A stretch of 64,000 nucleotides of DNA, taken from Xanthobacteraceae bacterium (GTDB taxonomy: Bacteria; Pseudomonadota; Alphaproteobacteria; Rhizobiales; Xanthobacteraceae). The notes beneath the pieces were generated by a model. It ran no database searches. It saw only the letters and a list, made by a program, of their open reading frames with translations, and was not told the origin of the DNA. Where the stretch lies: positions 2,480,001-2,544,000 of the forward strand of contig CP075369.1 of NCBI GenBank assembly GCA_019454205.1. The letters run 5' to 3'. The position numbers and the translations under genes were made by a program. This document shows positions 42,642-50,261 of this stretch, piece after piece. The first letter of the stretch is position 1. The number at the start of each line of letters is the position of its first letter.

Positions 42642-43142
42642 ATGAAGCTCGCAGCCCCGATCACGCCATGTCTCTGGTTCGATGGCAACGGCAAGGAAGC
42701 CGCGGAGTTCTATGTTTCGGTCTTTCCGGATTCGAAGCTCGGCAAGATCGCCTATTACCCCGACACCGGCAAAGAAATCCACGGCATGGATGCCGGCAAG
42801 GTGCTCACCGTGGAATTCAGCATCAACGGTCAGACCTTCACCGCGCTGAACGCCGGCCCGGAATTCAAGTTCTCGGAAGCGATCTCGTTCCAGCTCATGT
42901 GCGAGACGCAGGATGAGATCGACTATTTCTGGAACAAGCTGCGCGAAGGCGGCGGCGAGGAAGGTCCCTGCGGCTGGCTGAAGGACCGCTTCGGCCTCTC
43001 GTGGCAGGTCTTCCCCGCCATGATGACCAGAATTCTTTCGGAAGGAACGCCGGAACAGGCGAAGAGCGTGATGGACGCCTTCATGAAGATGAAGAAGTTC
43101 ATCGTCGCCGACATTGAAGCTGCCTATCGCAAGGCGGCGTAA
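42642..43142 (+). CDS. VOC/PhnB-like protein (3-demethylubiquinone methyltransferase fold)
   Basis: A 166-residue vicinal-oxygen-chelate-fold protein of the PhnB-like subgroup. Landmarks are ITPCLWFDGNGKEAAEFYVS, FTALNAGPEFKFSEAISFQL, DYFWNKLREGG, CGWLKDRFGLSWQVFPAMM and KSVMDAFMKMKKF. Members bind a small molecule, but the enzymatic role is usually unknown. The ATG at 42642 has a strong AAAAGGAG site seven bases upstream. It follows the GST gene in the ArsR operon. Confidence 0.85.
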   Translation: MKLAAPITPCLWFDGNGKEAAEFYVSVFPDSKLGKIAYYPDTGKEIHGMDAGKVLTVEFSINGQTFTALNAGPEFKFSEAISFQLMCETQDEIDYFWNKLREGGGEEGPCGWLKDRFGLSWQVFPAMMTRILSEGTPEQAKSVMDAFMKMKKFIVADIEAAYRKAA

Positions 43143-43167
43143 CAACAAGACAACGCAGGAGATGAAA

Positions 43168-43524
43168 ATGGAATATGTAGATGGCTTCGTGTTGCCGGTA
43201 CCGAAAAAGAAAGTAAACGAATACAAGAAGATCGCGAAACTCGCGAGCAAGGTCTGGCGCGATCACGGCGCGCTCGACTATCGCGAATGTGTCGCCGATG
43301 ACGTGACGTGGGGCAAGCGGACTTCCTTTCCGCGCAGCGTAAAGCGCAAGCCGAACGAAACCGTGGTGTTTTCCTGGATCACGTACAAGTCGCGCAAGCA
43401 CCGTGACGCCGTGATGAAAAACGTGATGAAGGATAAACGCCTCGCCAAGATGATGGACCCGAAGGCGATGCCCTTCGACACGAAGCGCATGATCTTCGGC
43501 GGCTTCAAGACCATCGTAACCTGA
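43168..43524 (+). CDS. DUF1428 family protein
   Basis: A 118-residue DUF1428 protein, a dimeric alpha/beta-barrel family of unknown function: YVDGFVLPVPKKKVNEYKKI at the start, WRDHGALDYRECVADDV, TVVFSWITYKSRKHRDAVMK and FDTKRMIFGGFKTIV at the end. I chose the second of two close ATG codons (43168), seven bases after AGGAG. It is part of the ArsR operon between two VOC genes, and I recall the same mix (YkgJ/DUF1428, VOC, SRPBCC) from many ArsR clusters. Confidence 0.85.
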   Translation: MEYVDGFVLPVPKKKVNEYKKIAKLASKVWRDHGALDYRECVADDVTWGKRTSFPRSVKRKPNETVVFSWITYKSRKHRDAVMKNVMKDKRLAKMMDPKAMPFDTKRMIFGGFKTIVT

Positions 43525-43544
43525 CGCGCAAGGAGCATGAGACG

Positions 43545-43961
43545 ATGACAGCGCAAACCATTTTTCCGCATCTCTGTGTTCACGGCGCCGCCGACGCGGT
43601 CGAATTCTATAAAAAGGCGCTCGGCGCGACCGAAGTAATGCGCGTGCCCCACGAAGACGGCAAACGCCTGATGCACGCCGCTCTCGACATCGGCGGCGCG
43701 CAGGTTTTCCTTCACGACGATTTCCCCGAATACAAGGAATGCCGCCCCGACAAAATCGGTTCGCCTGCGCGCATGGGTTCGACGTCCACGACCGTCCATA
43801 TCAACGTAAGCGACTGCGATGCTGCCTTCCGGCGCGCGGTCGAAGCGGGGGCGGAAACGATCATGGCGCCGCACGACGCCTTCTGGGGCGACCGCTACGC
43901 GCAGGTGGTCGATCCGTTCGGCCATTCGTGGAGCTTCGCGCACACGCTCGCGAAAAGCTGA
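43545..43961 (+). CDS. VOC family glyoxalase-like protein
   Basis: A 138-residue VOC protein of the PhnB/glyoxalase-like group: IFPHLCVHGAADAVEFYKKA, MHAALDIGGAQVFLHDDFPE, TVHINVSDCDAAFRRAVEAG and the C-terminal WGDRYAQVVDPFGHSWSFAH, where the paired His/Glu/Asp positions of a metal site are partly kept. Substrate unknown. It follows AAGGAGCATGAGACG. Part of the ArsR operon. Confidence 0.88.
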   Translation: MTAQTIFPHLCVHGAADAVEFYKKALGATEVMRVPHEDGKRLMHAALDIGGAQVFLHDDFPEYKECRPDKIGSPARMGSTSTTVHINVSDCDAAFRRAVEAGAETIMAPHDAFWGDRYAQVVDPFGHSWSFAHTLAKS

Positions 43962-43990
43962 TACCGTCGCGAGGAAGGAGACACCCGGCC

Positions 43991-44539
43991 ATGATGTTCA
44001 CGCCCTTCTATATCGTGCTGACCCTCGGCGCGCTGATCATTGCGGCCCTCGCCACGATCCTGCTGATCGCGGCGTTCAAGCCCAATCATTTTCGCGTGGA
44101 GCGCTCCATCTGCATCAATGCGCCGGCGGAAAGGATTTTTCCGATCCTCAACGACCTGAAGCAGCAGCGTTACTGGTCGCCGTGGGACCAGAAGGATCCG
44201 GGCATGAAGCGCGCCTATAGCGGTCCCGATACCGGCGTCGGGGCGCGCTATGAATGGGACGGCAACAAGCAGATCGGCGCCGGCAGCCAGCAGATCACGG
44301 CGTCGAAGCCGAACGAGCGCATCGATATCGACATCGATTTCACCCGCCCGTTCGAGGCGCACAATAAGATCGAGTTTCTGCTGCGGCCGTCGGTAGCGGG
44401 CACCGACGTGACGTGGGCGATTCAGGGTCCGATGCCGTTCATGTTCCGCGCAATGAGTGTCCTGTTCTCGATGAACAAGATGATGAATGCGGAATTCGAC
44501 AAGGGCCTCGCGCAGCTCAAGGCGCTGGTAGAAAAGTAG
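43991..44539 (+). CDS. Membrane-anchored SRPBCC (polyketide cyclase-like) protein
   Basis: A 182-residue protein with an N-terminal membrane helix (FYIVLTLGALIIAALATILL) and a START-like domain (VERSICINAPAERIFPILND, WSPWDQKDPGMKRAYSGPDT, GARYEWDGNK, GTDVTWAIQGPMPFMFRAMS). It probably binds a hydrophobic ligand at the membrane. It is the last gene of the ArsR operon; AAGGAG lies ten bases before the ATG. A hairpin with a T-run follows. Confidence 0.85.
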   Translation: MMFTPFYIVLTLGALIIAALATILLIAAFKPNHFRVERSICINAPAERIFPILNDLKQQRYWSPWDQKDPGMKRAYSGPDTGVGARYEWDGNKQIGAGSQQITASKPNERIDIDIDFTRPFEAHNKIEFLLRPSVAGTDVTWAIQGPMPFMFRAMSVLFSMNKMMNAEFDKGLAQLKALVEK

Positions 44540-44555
44540 CCGCGCGTTTTCATTC

Positions 44556-44580
44556 CTTCCGCGCGCCCGGAAGCTTTTTC
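44556..44580 (+). terminator. Probable rho-independent terminator
   Basis: CTTCCG / CGGAAG stem with a CGCGCC loop, followed by CTTTTTC, 17 bases after the end of the SRPBCC gene. Confidence 0.6.
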
Positions 44581-44677
44581 GCTCCCTGTCTCCCGCGCTC
44601 CGCCAGCCCGGCACTATATCCGCACGCCCCCCGTCCCAGATCAAAAACCCCTTCAGAAAGCCCCTTGCTTTGGTTTA

Positions 44678-44696
44678 TACTCTGTAATACAGAGTA
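44678..44696 (+). promoter_or_regulatory. Perfect 19-bp palindromic operator
   Basis: TACTCTGTAATACAGAGTA: 9-bp arms around a central A, with no mismatch. It is 42 bases before the hydrolase start, where a promoter would be expected. The only regulator encoded in the downstream operon is the winged-helix protein at 46290. Confidence 0.75.
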
Positions 44697-44737
44697 CTCT
44701 ACTAAAGCAAAAAACCCGCTGATTTTGGAGAAGCACA

Positions 44738-45724
44738 ATGTTTGCTGTTTGGGGAATCTTGAGAGGCGCTCGCTGGCTGTTTGCCGCCGTCGGCCTCGTG
44801 ACACTGATACTGGCTGCAATGATTGCAAACCCGCTCAGGCTGCCGCCGGCATTGCCATTCATCGCTGACGCCGTACGCACGTCCGACAATGACGGCATGC
44901 CGCAAATGCGCTTTTTCCGCGCGCGCGACGGGTCGTATCTGGCCTATCGCCATTATCCGGCTACGGGTCCGGCGACAGGCCGCGTAACCGTACTCATTCA
45001 CGGCTCTTCCGGCTCGAGCGTCGCCATGCATCCGCTGGCCAAGTCGCTCGCGGCCCGCGGCATCGAAAGTTTCGTGCCCGATATTCGCGGGCACGGCGCT
45101 TCCGGCACCCACGGCGACATCGCATATATCGGCCAGCTCGACGACGACATGGCGGATCTTGTCGCCCATATCCGCAGCAACGGCGTCGCTTCACCGTTGA
45201 CGCTGGTGGGTCATTCCAGCGGCGGCGGCTTCGCGTTGCGGGTCGCGGGATCCCCGAACCAAAATCTGTTCGTGCGCACTGTCCTGCTTGCGCCATTCCT
45301 CGGCGTGAACGAGCCATCGACACGCCCCAATGCGGGCGGCTGGGCCAGTCCCAACATCCCACGGATCATCGCGCTCAGCATCCTGCGCAATGCCGGAATC
45401 CTCTGCTGCGAAGACCTTCCCGTGATTGCCTTCGCCGTGCCGGACAAGCTGCAAAATATTCTGACGTCGCAGTATTCGTTCCGGCTGCTTGCGAATTTCA
45501 GTGCGCATCGCGACTATCGCGTCGACCTGAACGGCGTCAAAGGCCCCCTGACCTTGATCGCGGGCGCGAACGACGAGTTGATGTTCTCCGAGAAATACGC
45601 TGAAACGGTGCAAGGCACGGCACCCAAGGTCGATGTCCGGATCTTGCCGGACACCAACCACATGGACGTCGTCAGCAATGCGCGCGTAACCGCCCTGATC
45701 GCGGAGGACGTCGCCACGAGATGA
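44738..45724 (+). CDS. Membrane-anchored alpha/beta hydrolase
   Basis: A 328-residue hydrolase with an N-terminal membrane helix (LFAAVGLVTLILAAMIANPL). The domain resembles monoglyceride lipase/lysophospholipase L2: oxyanion segment VLIHGSSGSSVAMH, DIRGHGASGTHGD, nucleophile in GHSSGGG, acid in GANDELMF and His in DTNHMDV. It probably cleaves a lipid ester at the inner membrane, but the substrate is unknown. TGGAG lies seven bases upstream of the ATG. It is first in an operon with a membrane protein and a winged-helix regulator, behind a perfect 19-bp palindrome. Confidence 0.85.
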   Translation: MFAVWGILRGARWLFAAVGLVTLILAAMIANPLRLPPALPFIADAVRTSDNDGMPQMRFFRARDGSYLAYRHYPATGPATGRVTVLIHGSSGSSVAMHPLAKSLAARGIESFVPDIRGHGASGTHGDIAYIGQLDDDMADLVAHIRSNGVASPLTLVGHSSGGGFALRVAGSPNQNLFVRTVLLAPFLGVNEPSTRPNAGGWASPNIPRIIALSILRNAGILCCEDLPVIAFAVPDKLQNILTSQYSFRLLANFSAHRDYRVDLNGVKGPLTLIAGANDELMFSEKYAETVQGTAPKVDVRILPDTNHMDVVSNARVTALIAEDVATR

Positions 45725-45733
45725 GGGGCATTC

Positions 45734-46285
45734 ATGATAGACAGCCGCGAGGCAAATTCTGCTCTTGCTGACATCGAAGAGATTGGCGCCCGCGTGCGCC
45801 AATCTCTCTTTTATCGGCGGACAAGCGCAATGCTCATTTTATGGGGAGCGCTGACCTTCGCGGGATACCTCATCACCTTCTTCGCCCCACAAGTGTCACG
45901 CTATATCTGGATTGCAATCATGATCCTCGGCATCGCCGGATCGGTCGTGATCGGCGTCGTCACGGCCAGGCGTCAAGGCGTAAACAATTTCAATGCGCGC
46001 ATATTTGCGGCCTTCGTGCTGTTCATCGCATTCGGATTTGTCTGGAGCGTCGCCATCGGCCAGTTCGGCGCGCGCCAGCTCGGCGCATTCTGGACCAGCT
46101 ATTTCATGCTGCCCTACATCCTGCTTGGGCTTTGGCTGGGCTGGGCTTTCGTCGCGATCGGCTCGGCGGTGATGGCGCTGACCTTCATCGGCTATTTCTA
46201 TTCCGGCGACTGGTTCGGCCTGTGGATGGCTTTCGTCAACGGCATCGGACTGATTCTCGGCGGCATTTGGATGCAGCGGAGTTGA
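45734..46285 (+). CDS. Six-helix membrane protein of unknown function
   Basis: A 183-residue protein with a short soluble N-terminus (REANSALADIEEIGARVRQS) followed by about five or six membrane helices (LILWGALTFAGYLITFF, YIWIAIMILGIAGSVVIGVV, IFAAFVLFIAFGFVWSVAIG, MLPYILLGLWLGWAFVAI, SAVMALTFIGYF, NGIGLILGGIWM). I do not recognise a named family. GAGGGG lies upstream of the ATG. It sits 9 bases after the hydrolase and 4 bases before the regulator gene, so the three are one operon. Confidence 0.7.
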   Translation: MIDSREANSALADIEEIGARVRQSLFYRRTSAMLILWGALTFAGYLITFFAPQVSRYIWIAIMILGIAGSVVIGVVTARRQGVNNFNARIFAAFVLFIAFGFVWSVAIGQFGARQLGAFWTSYFMLPYILLGLWLGWAFVAIGSAVMALTFIGYFYSGDWFGLWMAFVNGIGLILGGIWMQRS

Positions 46286-46289
46286 CGGA

Positions 46290-46586
46290 GTGACCGCACT
46301 TGACGACGTCATTCACCAGCCGCTGCGCCTGAAGATCATGGCCGCGCTCAACGCGCTGCCGAAGGGCAAGGGACTTGAGTTCTCCCACCTGAAAAAGCTG
46401 ACCGGCGCGACCGACGGCAATCTCGGCGCGCATATCGAGACACTCTCGAAAGCGAACTACGTCGCGGTCACGAAAGCCTTTGTCGGCAAGAAGCCGCAGA
46501 CTACCGTGACCGCGTCCGTTGCGGGCCGCGCCGCCTTCGCCAAGCACGTCGCAGCGTTGCGCCAGATCATCGAGAGCGAAAGTTAG
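46290..46586 (+). CDS. Winged-helix transcriptional regulator
   Basis: A 98-residue winged-helix DNA-binding protein of the short HTH_34/MarR-like type: LDDVIHQPLRLKIMAALNAL, LEFSHLKKLTGATDGNLGAH (recognition helix region) and a wing with KAFVGKKPQTTVTASVAGR. It has no ligand domain. Start codon GTG at 46290, four bases after the membrane gene stop. It is the likely regulator of its own operon through the palindrome at 44678, but that is inference. Its 3' end overlaps the convergent sugE by 4 bases. Confidence 0.85.
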   Translation: MTALDDVIHQPLRLKIMAALNALPKGKGLEFSHLKKLTGATDGNLGAHIETLSKANYVAVTKAFVGKKPQTTVTASVAGRAAFAKHVAALRQIIESES

Positions 46587-46909
46587 CCCGCGTTCGGCGT
46601 CACAAACTTCAGCCCGATCACGCCCGCCACGATCAGCATAAGGCAAACGACCCGCGCGATGTCGCGCGACTCGCCGAACAACCACATGCCCATGATCGCG
46701 GTGCCGACCGCGCCGATGCCGACCCACACCGCATAGGCAGTACCGACGGGAAGCGTACGCAGCGCATATTCGAGAAAGAGCAGCGAGACGATCATCGAGG
46801 CGGCCGTCCAAACCGAAGGCCACAGCTTCGAGAATCCGTCGGTGTATTTCAGTCCGATCGCCCAGCCGATTTCGAACAGGCCGGCGACAAAAAGGCTTGC
46901 CCACGCCAT
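46583..46909 (-). CDS. sugE: SMR family guanidinium exporter (SugE/Gdx)
   Basis: A 108-residue small multidrug resistance protein with four membrane helices. The order FVAGLFEIGWAIGLKYTDGF (with the membrane Glu used for proton/guanidinium antiport), LWPSVWTAASMIVSLLFLEY, LPVGTAYAVWVGIGAVGTAI and CLMLIVAGVIGLKF matches SugE rather than EmrE. Members of this clade (Gdx) export guanidinium in exchange for protons. The guanidine-II riboswitch immediately upstream fits exactly. The start at 46909 has GGAG eight bases before it. Its transcript reads away from gdh. Confidence 0.93.
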   Translation of the reverse strand: MAWASLFVAGLFEIGWAIGLKYTDGFSKLWPSVWTAASMIVSLLFLEYALRTLPVGTAYAVWVGIGAVGTAIMGMWLFGESRDIARVVCLMLIVAGVIGLKFVTPNAG

Positions 46910-46924
46910 GAGAGAAGCTCCATG

Positions 46925-46985
46925 CGCGCAGGGCCGTCCCTGCAATGTGAAATGAAAAGCGGCGGGGTCGTCCCCGCCGCTTCTA
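46925..46985 (-). ncRNA. Guanidine-II riboswitch (mini-ykkC)
   Basis: Read on the minus strand, there are two hairpins with ACGR loops: P1, 11-bp stem AAGCGGCGGGG / CCCCGCCGCTT with loop ACGA (46957-46982), and P2, 6-bp stem GCAGGG / CCCTGC with loop ACGG (46928-46943). They are separated by 13 bases. These two ACGR-capped stems are the defining feature of the mini-ykkC motif, which binds guanidinium and typically controls SugE genes. The sugE Shine-Dalgarno GGAG lies 6 bases after P2. P1 with its TTTTC tail may also end the gdh mRNA. Confidence 0.92.
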
Positions 46986-47026
46986 GATAACTTTCGACTA
47001 CGGCGAAATCAGGCCGCGTTACGCGC

Positions 47027-48289
47027 TCAGCTCGTAAAGAACTGCTGCGTGCCGTGCGCCTCGATCGCGTTCGCAAGCCTGCCGAGCGCATGAACATAGG
47101 CGGCGGTACGGCAGGTAACTTTCTTATCCTGCACGACCTTCCAGATCGCGCGGCCCTCGCGCACCATGATTTCCTGCAAACGGCGATGCACTTCGTCCAG
47201 CGGCCAGTAGAAGCCCTGCCGGTTCTGCACCCATTCGAAATAGGAAACCGTGACGCCGCCCGCATTGGCGAGAATGTCCGGCAACACGATGATATTTTTC
47301 TTCGCGAGAATTGCGTCGGCTTCCGGCGTCACCGGACCGTTGGCGAGTTCGAGGATGGCCTTCGCCTTCACACGATCCGCGTTCTTTTCGTGGATCATGT
47401 TCTCGAGCGCGGCGGGCACCAGGAGATCGCAGTCGCAGGCAATCAATCCGTCCTGATCGAGCGTCGGGATGCCGCCGCCTGCGAGAGACGAGACCGGCTT
47501 GCCGGCCGCCTTCGCGGCGATGAGCTGATCGACATTCAGACCGGCAGCCGAGTGAATTCCGCCCGACGAGTCCGAGACCGCGACGATCTTGTGGCCGTCG
47601 GCGGCGAGCAGCTTCGCGATGAACTGGCCCGCGTTGCCGAACCCCTGCACCGCCACGCGCATTTGCTGGCCGAGGCCAAGATCTTTCGCGAGTTCGCGCA
47701 CCAGATAGAAACCACCACGCGCGGTCGCATCGTCGCGGCCGACCGAACCGCCGAGCGCGATCGGCTTGCCGGTGATGACCGCGGGCGAATTCTCGCCGAC
47801 GATCTGCGCATACTCGTCGGCCATCCAGCCCATAATCATGGAGTTGGTGTAGACGTCCGGCGCGGGAATATCGCGGTCGGGTCCGATGATGCGCGAGAAA
47901 GCCTGCATGTAGGCGCGAGAGAGGCGCTCCAGTTCGGACTTGGAGAGCTTGCGCGGATCGATACGCACCGCGCCCTTGCCGCCGCCATAGGGCAAATTCA
48001 TCACGGCGCATTTGAAGGTCATCCAGAACGCCAGCGTCTCGACTTCGTCGGCGGTGGAATCGGGATGGAAGCGGATGCCGCCCTTGGTCGGCCCGCGCGT
48101 ATCGTCGTAGCGGCAGCGCCAGGCGAGGAAGGATTTCCGCGAGCCGTCGTCCATGCGGATCAGCAGGCGAACCTTGGTGGTTTCGCGCGGATATTTCAGT
48201 TTTTCGAGAACGTCCGGGTCGATTTGTATGTGACGTGCCGCGTCGTCGAGGCGAACGAGGGCTATATCGAGAAGATTCTCACCGGACAT
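47027..48289 (-). CDS. gdhA: Glu/Leu/Phe/Val dehydrogenase (glutamate dehydrogenase)
   Basis: A 420-residue hexameric-type glutamate dehydrogenase that interconverts glutamate and 2-oxoglutarate with NAD(P). The substrate region FRVQHNTARGPTKGG-like motif reads CRYDDTRGPTKGGIRFHP, the catalytic Lys is in YGGGKGAVRIDP, ApDVYTNSMIMGWMADEY-type blocks follow, and the nucleotide fold is VAVQGFGNAGQF. The C-terminal NAGGVTVSYFEWVQNRQGFY is typical. I prefer the second of two adjacent ATG codons (48289) because AGGAG then lies at a normal distance. Cofactor preference is not settled. It is transcribed alone. Confidence 0.94.
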   Translation of the reverse strand: MSGENLLDIALVRLDDAARHIQIDPDVLEKLKYPRETTKVRLLIRMDDGSRKSFLAWRCRYDDTRGPTKGGIRFHPDSTADEVETLAFWMTFKCAVMNLPYGGGKGAVRIDPRKLSKSELERLSRAYMQAFSRIIGPDRDIPAPDVYTNSMIMGWMADEYAQIVGENSPAVITGKPIALGGSVGRDDATARGGFYLVRELAKDLGLGQQMRVAVQGFGNAGQFIAKLLAADGHKIVAVSDSSGGIHSAAGLNVDQLIAAKAAGKPVSSLAGGGIPTLDQDGLIACDCDLLVPAALENMIHEKNADRVKAKAILELANGPVTPEADAILAKKNIIVLPDILANAGGVTVSYFEWVQNRQGFYWPLDEVHRRLQEIMVREGRAIWKVVQDKKVTCRTAAYVHALGRLANAIEAHGTQQFFTS

Positions 48290-48453
48290 CATTGCTCCTG
48301 AAAAACTTGGCGTGACTGCTCAAAAAAGCGTCAGACCTTTGCCACGGGGGTCCGCGGCGGAGCAATATTTTCTGGCTAAAAAATCGGCAGATGCGCGTAC
48401 CTGTCGCGGGATAGCGGCGGTTTACGGCCTTCAGATCGGAAAATGGGAAGGAA

Positions 48454-48528
48454 TGGTGCGCGCGACAGGGATCGAACCTGTGACCCCTACCATGTCAAGG
48501 TAGTGCTCTACCGCTGAGCTACGCGCGC
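48454..48528 (-). tRNA. tRNA-Val (anticodon GAC)
   Basis: A 75-base cloverleaf including the encoded CCA end: acceptor GCGCGCG / CGCGCGC, D-arm with GCTCAGCGGTAGAGC, anticodon stem CTACC / GGTAG with loop TTGACAT (anticodon GAC), and T-arm with GGTTCGATCC. It decodes valine GUC/GUU. Confidence 0.97.
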
Positions 48529-48594
48529 ATCGCGAAGGGAGGCCCCCTATATCGGCTGCCCCCGGCAGGGGCAAGCGCTGCCAGAGGCGCGCGC

Positions 48595-48957
48595 TCAGGC
48601 CGCCAGCATCTTCTCCACCTCGTTGACGAGGTCTTTGAGGTGGAACGGCTTGGAGAGAACCTTGGAGTCTTCCGGGGTCTTCTTGTTCGCGGCTTCCAGA
48701 GCGACGGCGGCGAAGCCGGTGATGAACATGACCTTGATGTCCGGGTCGAGTTCGGTGGCGCGGCGCGCAAGTTCGATCCCGTCCATCTCCGGCATGACAA
48801 TATCGGTGAGCAACAGCTCGAACGGCTCCTCGCGCAGCCGCTGGTAGGCCGAGCGGCCGTTGTCGAAATGCACGACCTCATAGCCTGCGGTGGTCAGCGC
48901 CTTGGCCAGAAACCGGCGCATGTCGTTGTCGTCTTCCGCGATCAGAATCTTCGGCAT
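48595..48957 (-). CDS. cpdR: Single-domain response regulator CpdR
   Basis: A 120-residue receiver-only protein. The Caulobacter CpdR controls ClpXP-mediated proteolysis of cell-cycle factors when unphosphorylated. The phospho-Asp is in LLTDIVMPEMDGIELARRA, the conserved Thr/Lys in FITGFAAVAL and LSKPFHLKDLVNEVEKML, and the C-terminal Ala-Ala is present. The sequence is nearly the family consensus. Start ATG at 48957 with TAAGG six bases upstream. No kinase is adjacent, as expected for a phosphorelay output. Confidence 0.93.
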   Translation of the reverse strand: MPKILIAEDDNDMRRFLAKALTTAGYEVVHFDNGRSAYQRLREEPFELLLTDIVMPEMDGIELARRATELDPDIKVMFITGFAAVALEAANKKTPEDSKVLSKPFHLKDLVNEVEKMLAA

Positions 48958-49126
48958 TGCCGCCTTACGCCCCATATTTCCGGCCGTTTTCCGGCGCCCA
49001 TTTGGGGCCGATCCGGTAAATGGCCGGTGAAGGTGCATAAAGGAACCCCCGGCCTTCACAAGGCCTATGGGGCTTGCCACAAAGAGAAGCTGACATTTTC
49101 CTTAACCTGCGCGTGTGTAGGCCGGA

Positions 49127-50017
49127 ATGAGCGCTGAAATCGTCACCGAACTGCTCCCGGCATTCGACGTGGAGGAACCGGCCCGCCTGACGGGGCCGGT
49201 GGTGTGCAATTCCCCCCATTCCGGACGGGCCTATCCGGCATCGTTTCTGGAACTGAGCCGGCTGGATCTGGCGGCGCTGCGCCGCTCCGAAGATACCTTT
49301 GTGGACGAATTGTTCGGCGACGCCGCCGGCCTCGGAATTCCGCTGATGCGGGCGCATTTTCCGCGCGCCTATCTCGACGTGAACCGCGAACCGTACGAAC
49401 TCGACCCGCGCATGTTCGAGGGACGCCTGCCCGCTTTCGCCAACACCCGTTCGCTCCGCGTCGCCGGCGGCCTCGGCACGGTGGCGCGTGTGGTGGGCGA
49501 CCAGCGCGAAATTTATCCGAAGCGGATTCCGGTGACGGAAGCGCTCACGCGCATCGAGAATTTCTACAAGCCCTATCACCGCACGCTCCGCAAACTGGTG
49601 ACGCGTGCGCAGAAAGCTTTCGGTTTCGCGCTGCTGCTCGACTGCCACTCCATGCCGTCGAACGCGGGCGGACGCGACGAGCGGCCGCGCGCGGATTTCG
49701 TGCTCGGCGACCGCTACGGCACAAGCTGCGCGCCAGGCATTACCGACCTGATCGAGCGCACCCTGCGCGCGCAGGGCTATACGGTTCTGCGCAACAAACC
49801 CTACGCGGGCGGATTCATCACCGAGCACTACGGCGATCCGGCCACCGGCCTGCACGCGCTCCAGATCGAAGTGAACCGGGCGCTCTATATGGATGAAGCG
49901 CTCTACGAGAAGACGGCGGCCTTCCATCGCCTGCGCGCTGACCTGGGACGCATGATCGAGGCGGTCGCGCATTTTGCGCTGGCAGAAACCCGGCCCCTGC
50001 CCGACGCAGCCGAATAA
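49127..50017 (+). CDS. N-formylglutamate amidohydrolase family protein (2)
   Basis: A 296-residue family member with VCNSPHSGRAYPASFLELSR, LMRAHFPRAYLDVNREPYEL, LLLDCHSMPSNAGG and ALQIEVNRALYMDE. The His/Asp/Glu metal positions of the family can be matched in the first and last blocks. It is related to but clearly distinct from the protein at 35102. The adjacent genes (cpdR, MFS) give no pathway. The start is the ATG at 49127 after GGCCGGA. Substrate uncertain: N-formylglutamate or another N-acyl amino acid. Confidence 0.88.
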   Translation: MSAEIVTELLPAFDVEEPARLTGPVVCNSPHSGRAYPASFLELSRLDLAALRRSEDTFVDELFGDAAGLGIPLMRAHFPRAYLDVNREPYELDPRMFEGRLPAFANTRSLRVAGGLGTVARVVGDQREIYPKRIPVTEALTRIENFYKPYHRTLRKLVTRAQKAFGFALLLDCHSMPSNAGGRDERPRADFVLGDRYGTSCAPGITDLIERTLRAQGYTVLRNKPYAGGFITEHYGDPATGLHALQIEVNRALYMDEALYEKTAAFHRLRADLGRMIEAVAHFALAETRPLPDAAE

Positions 50018-50045
50018 CCGGCTCCGAACCCCTGAAAAAGAAAGA

Positions 50046-50071
50046 GGCCGCTACAGTTGCCTGTAGCGGCC
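50046..50071 (-). terminator. Rho-independent terminator on the minus strand
   Basis: An 11-bp perfect stem GGCCGCTACAG / CTGTAGCGGCC with a TTGC loop. On the minus strand it is followed by TCTTTCTTTTT, so it ends the MFS transcript. The 190 bases between the MFS stop and this hairpin hold no gene I can support. Confidence 0.8.
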
Positions 50072-50261
50072 CAAGTCTAGGGAGGAAACGCCCAAGGAGG
50101 GCGGCGAAAACACGACGCCATCGCGTATCGCACCGCAACAATATGCTCCCGCACCGCAAAATAAGCAAGTAGCCCTGACATAACTTTTTCGGGAATGGCA
50201 GGCCCATTGCCGGAAGCAAACCGCAACGGAATCAAAGCCTTAGCGCCAGAAGCGCGCTGGC

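Noticed and set aside
46953..46985. P1 hairpin as a simple gdh terminator only
   Set aside because: The ACGA loop, the second ACGG hairpin and the SugE gene downstream are better explained by a guanidine-II riboswitch; a double role remains possible.
48312..48503. A 63-codon plus-strand frame ending GIEPVTPTMSR
   Set aside because: It is antisense through the tRNA-Val gene, a common source of false small proteins.
50077..50180. Short minus-strand frame (MSGLLAYFAVRE...) between the MFS gene and its terminator
   Set aside because: No ribosome site, no recognised family, and the position is the 3' untranslated region of the MFS transcript.
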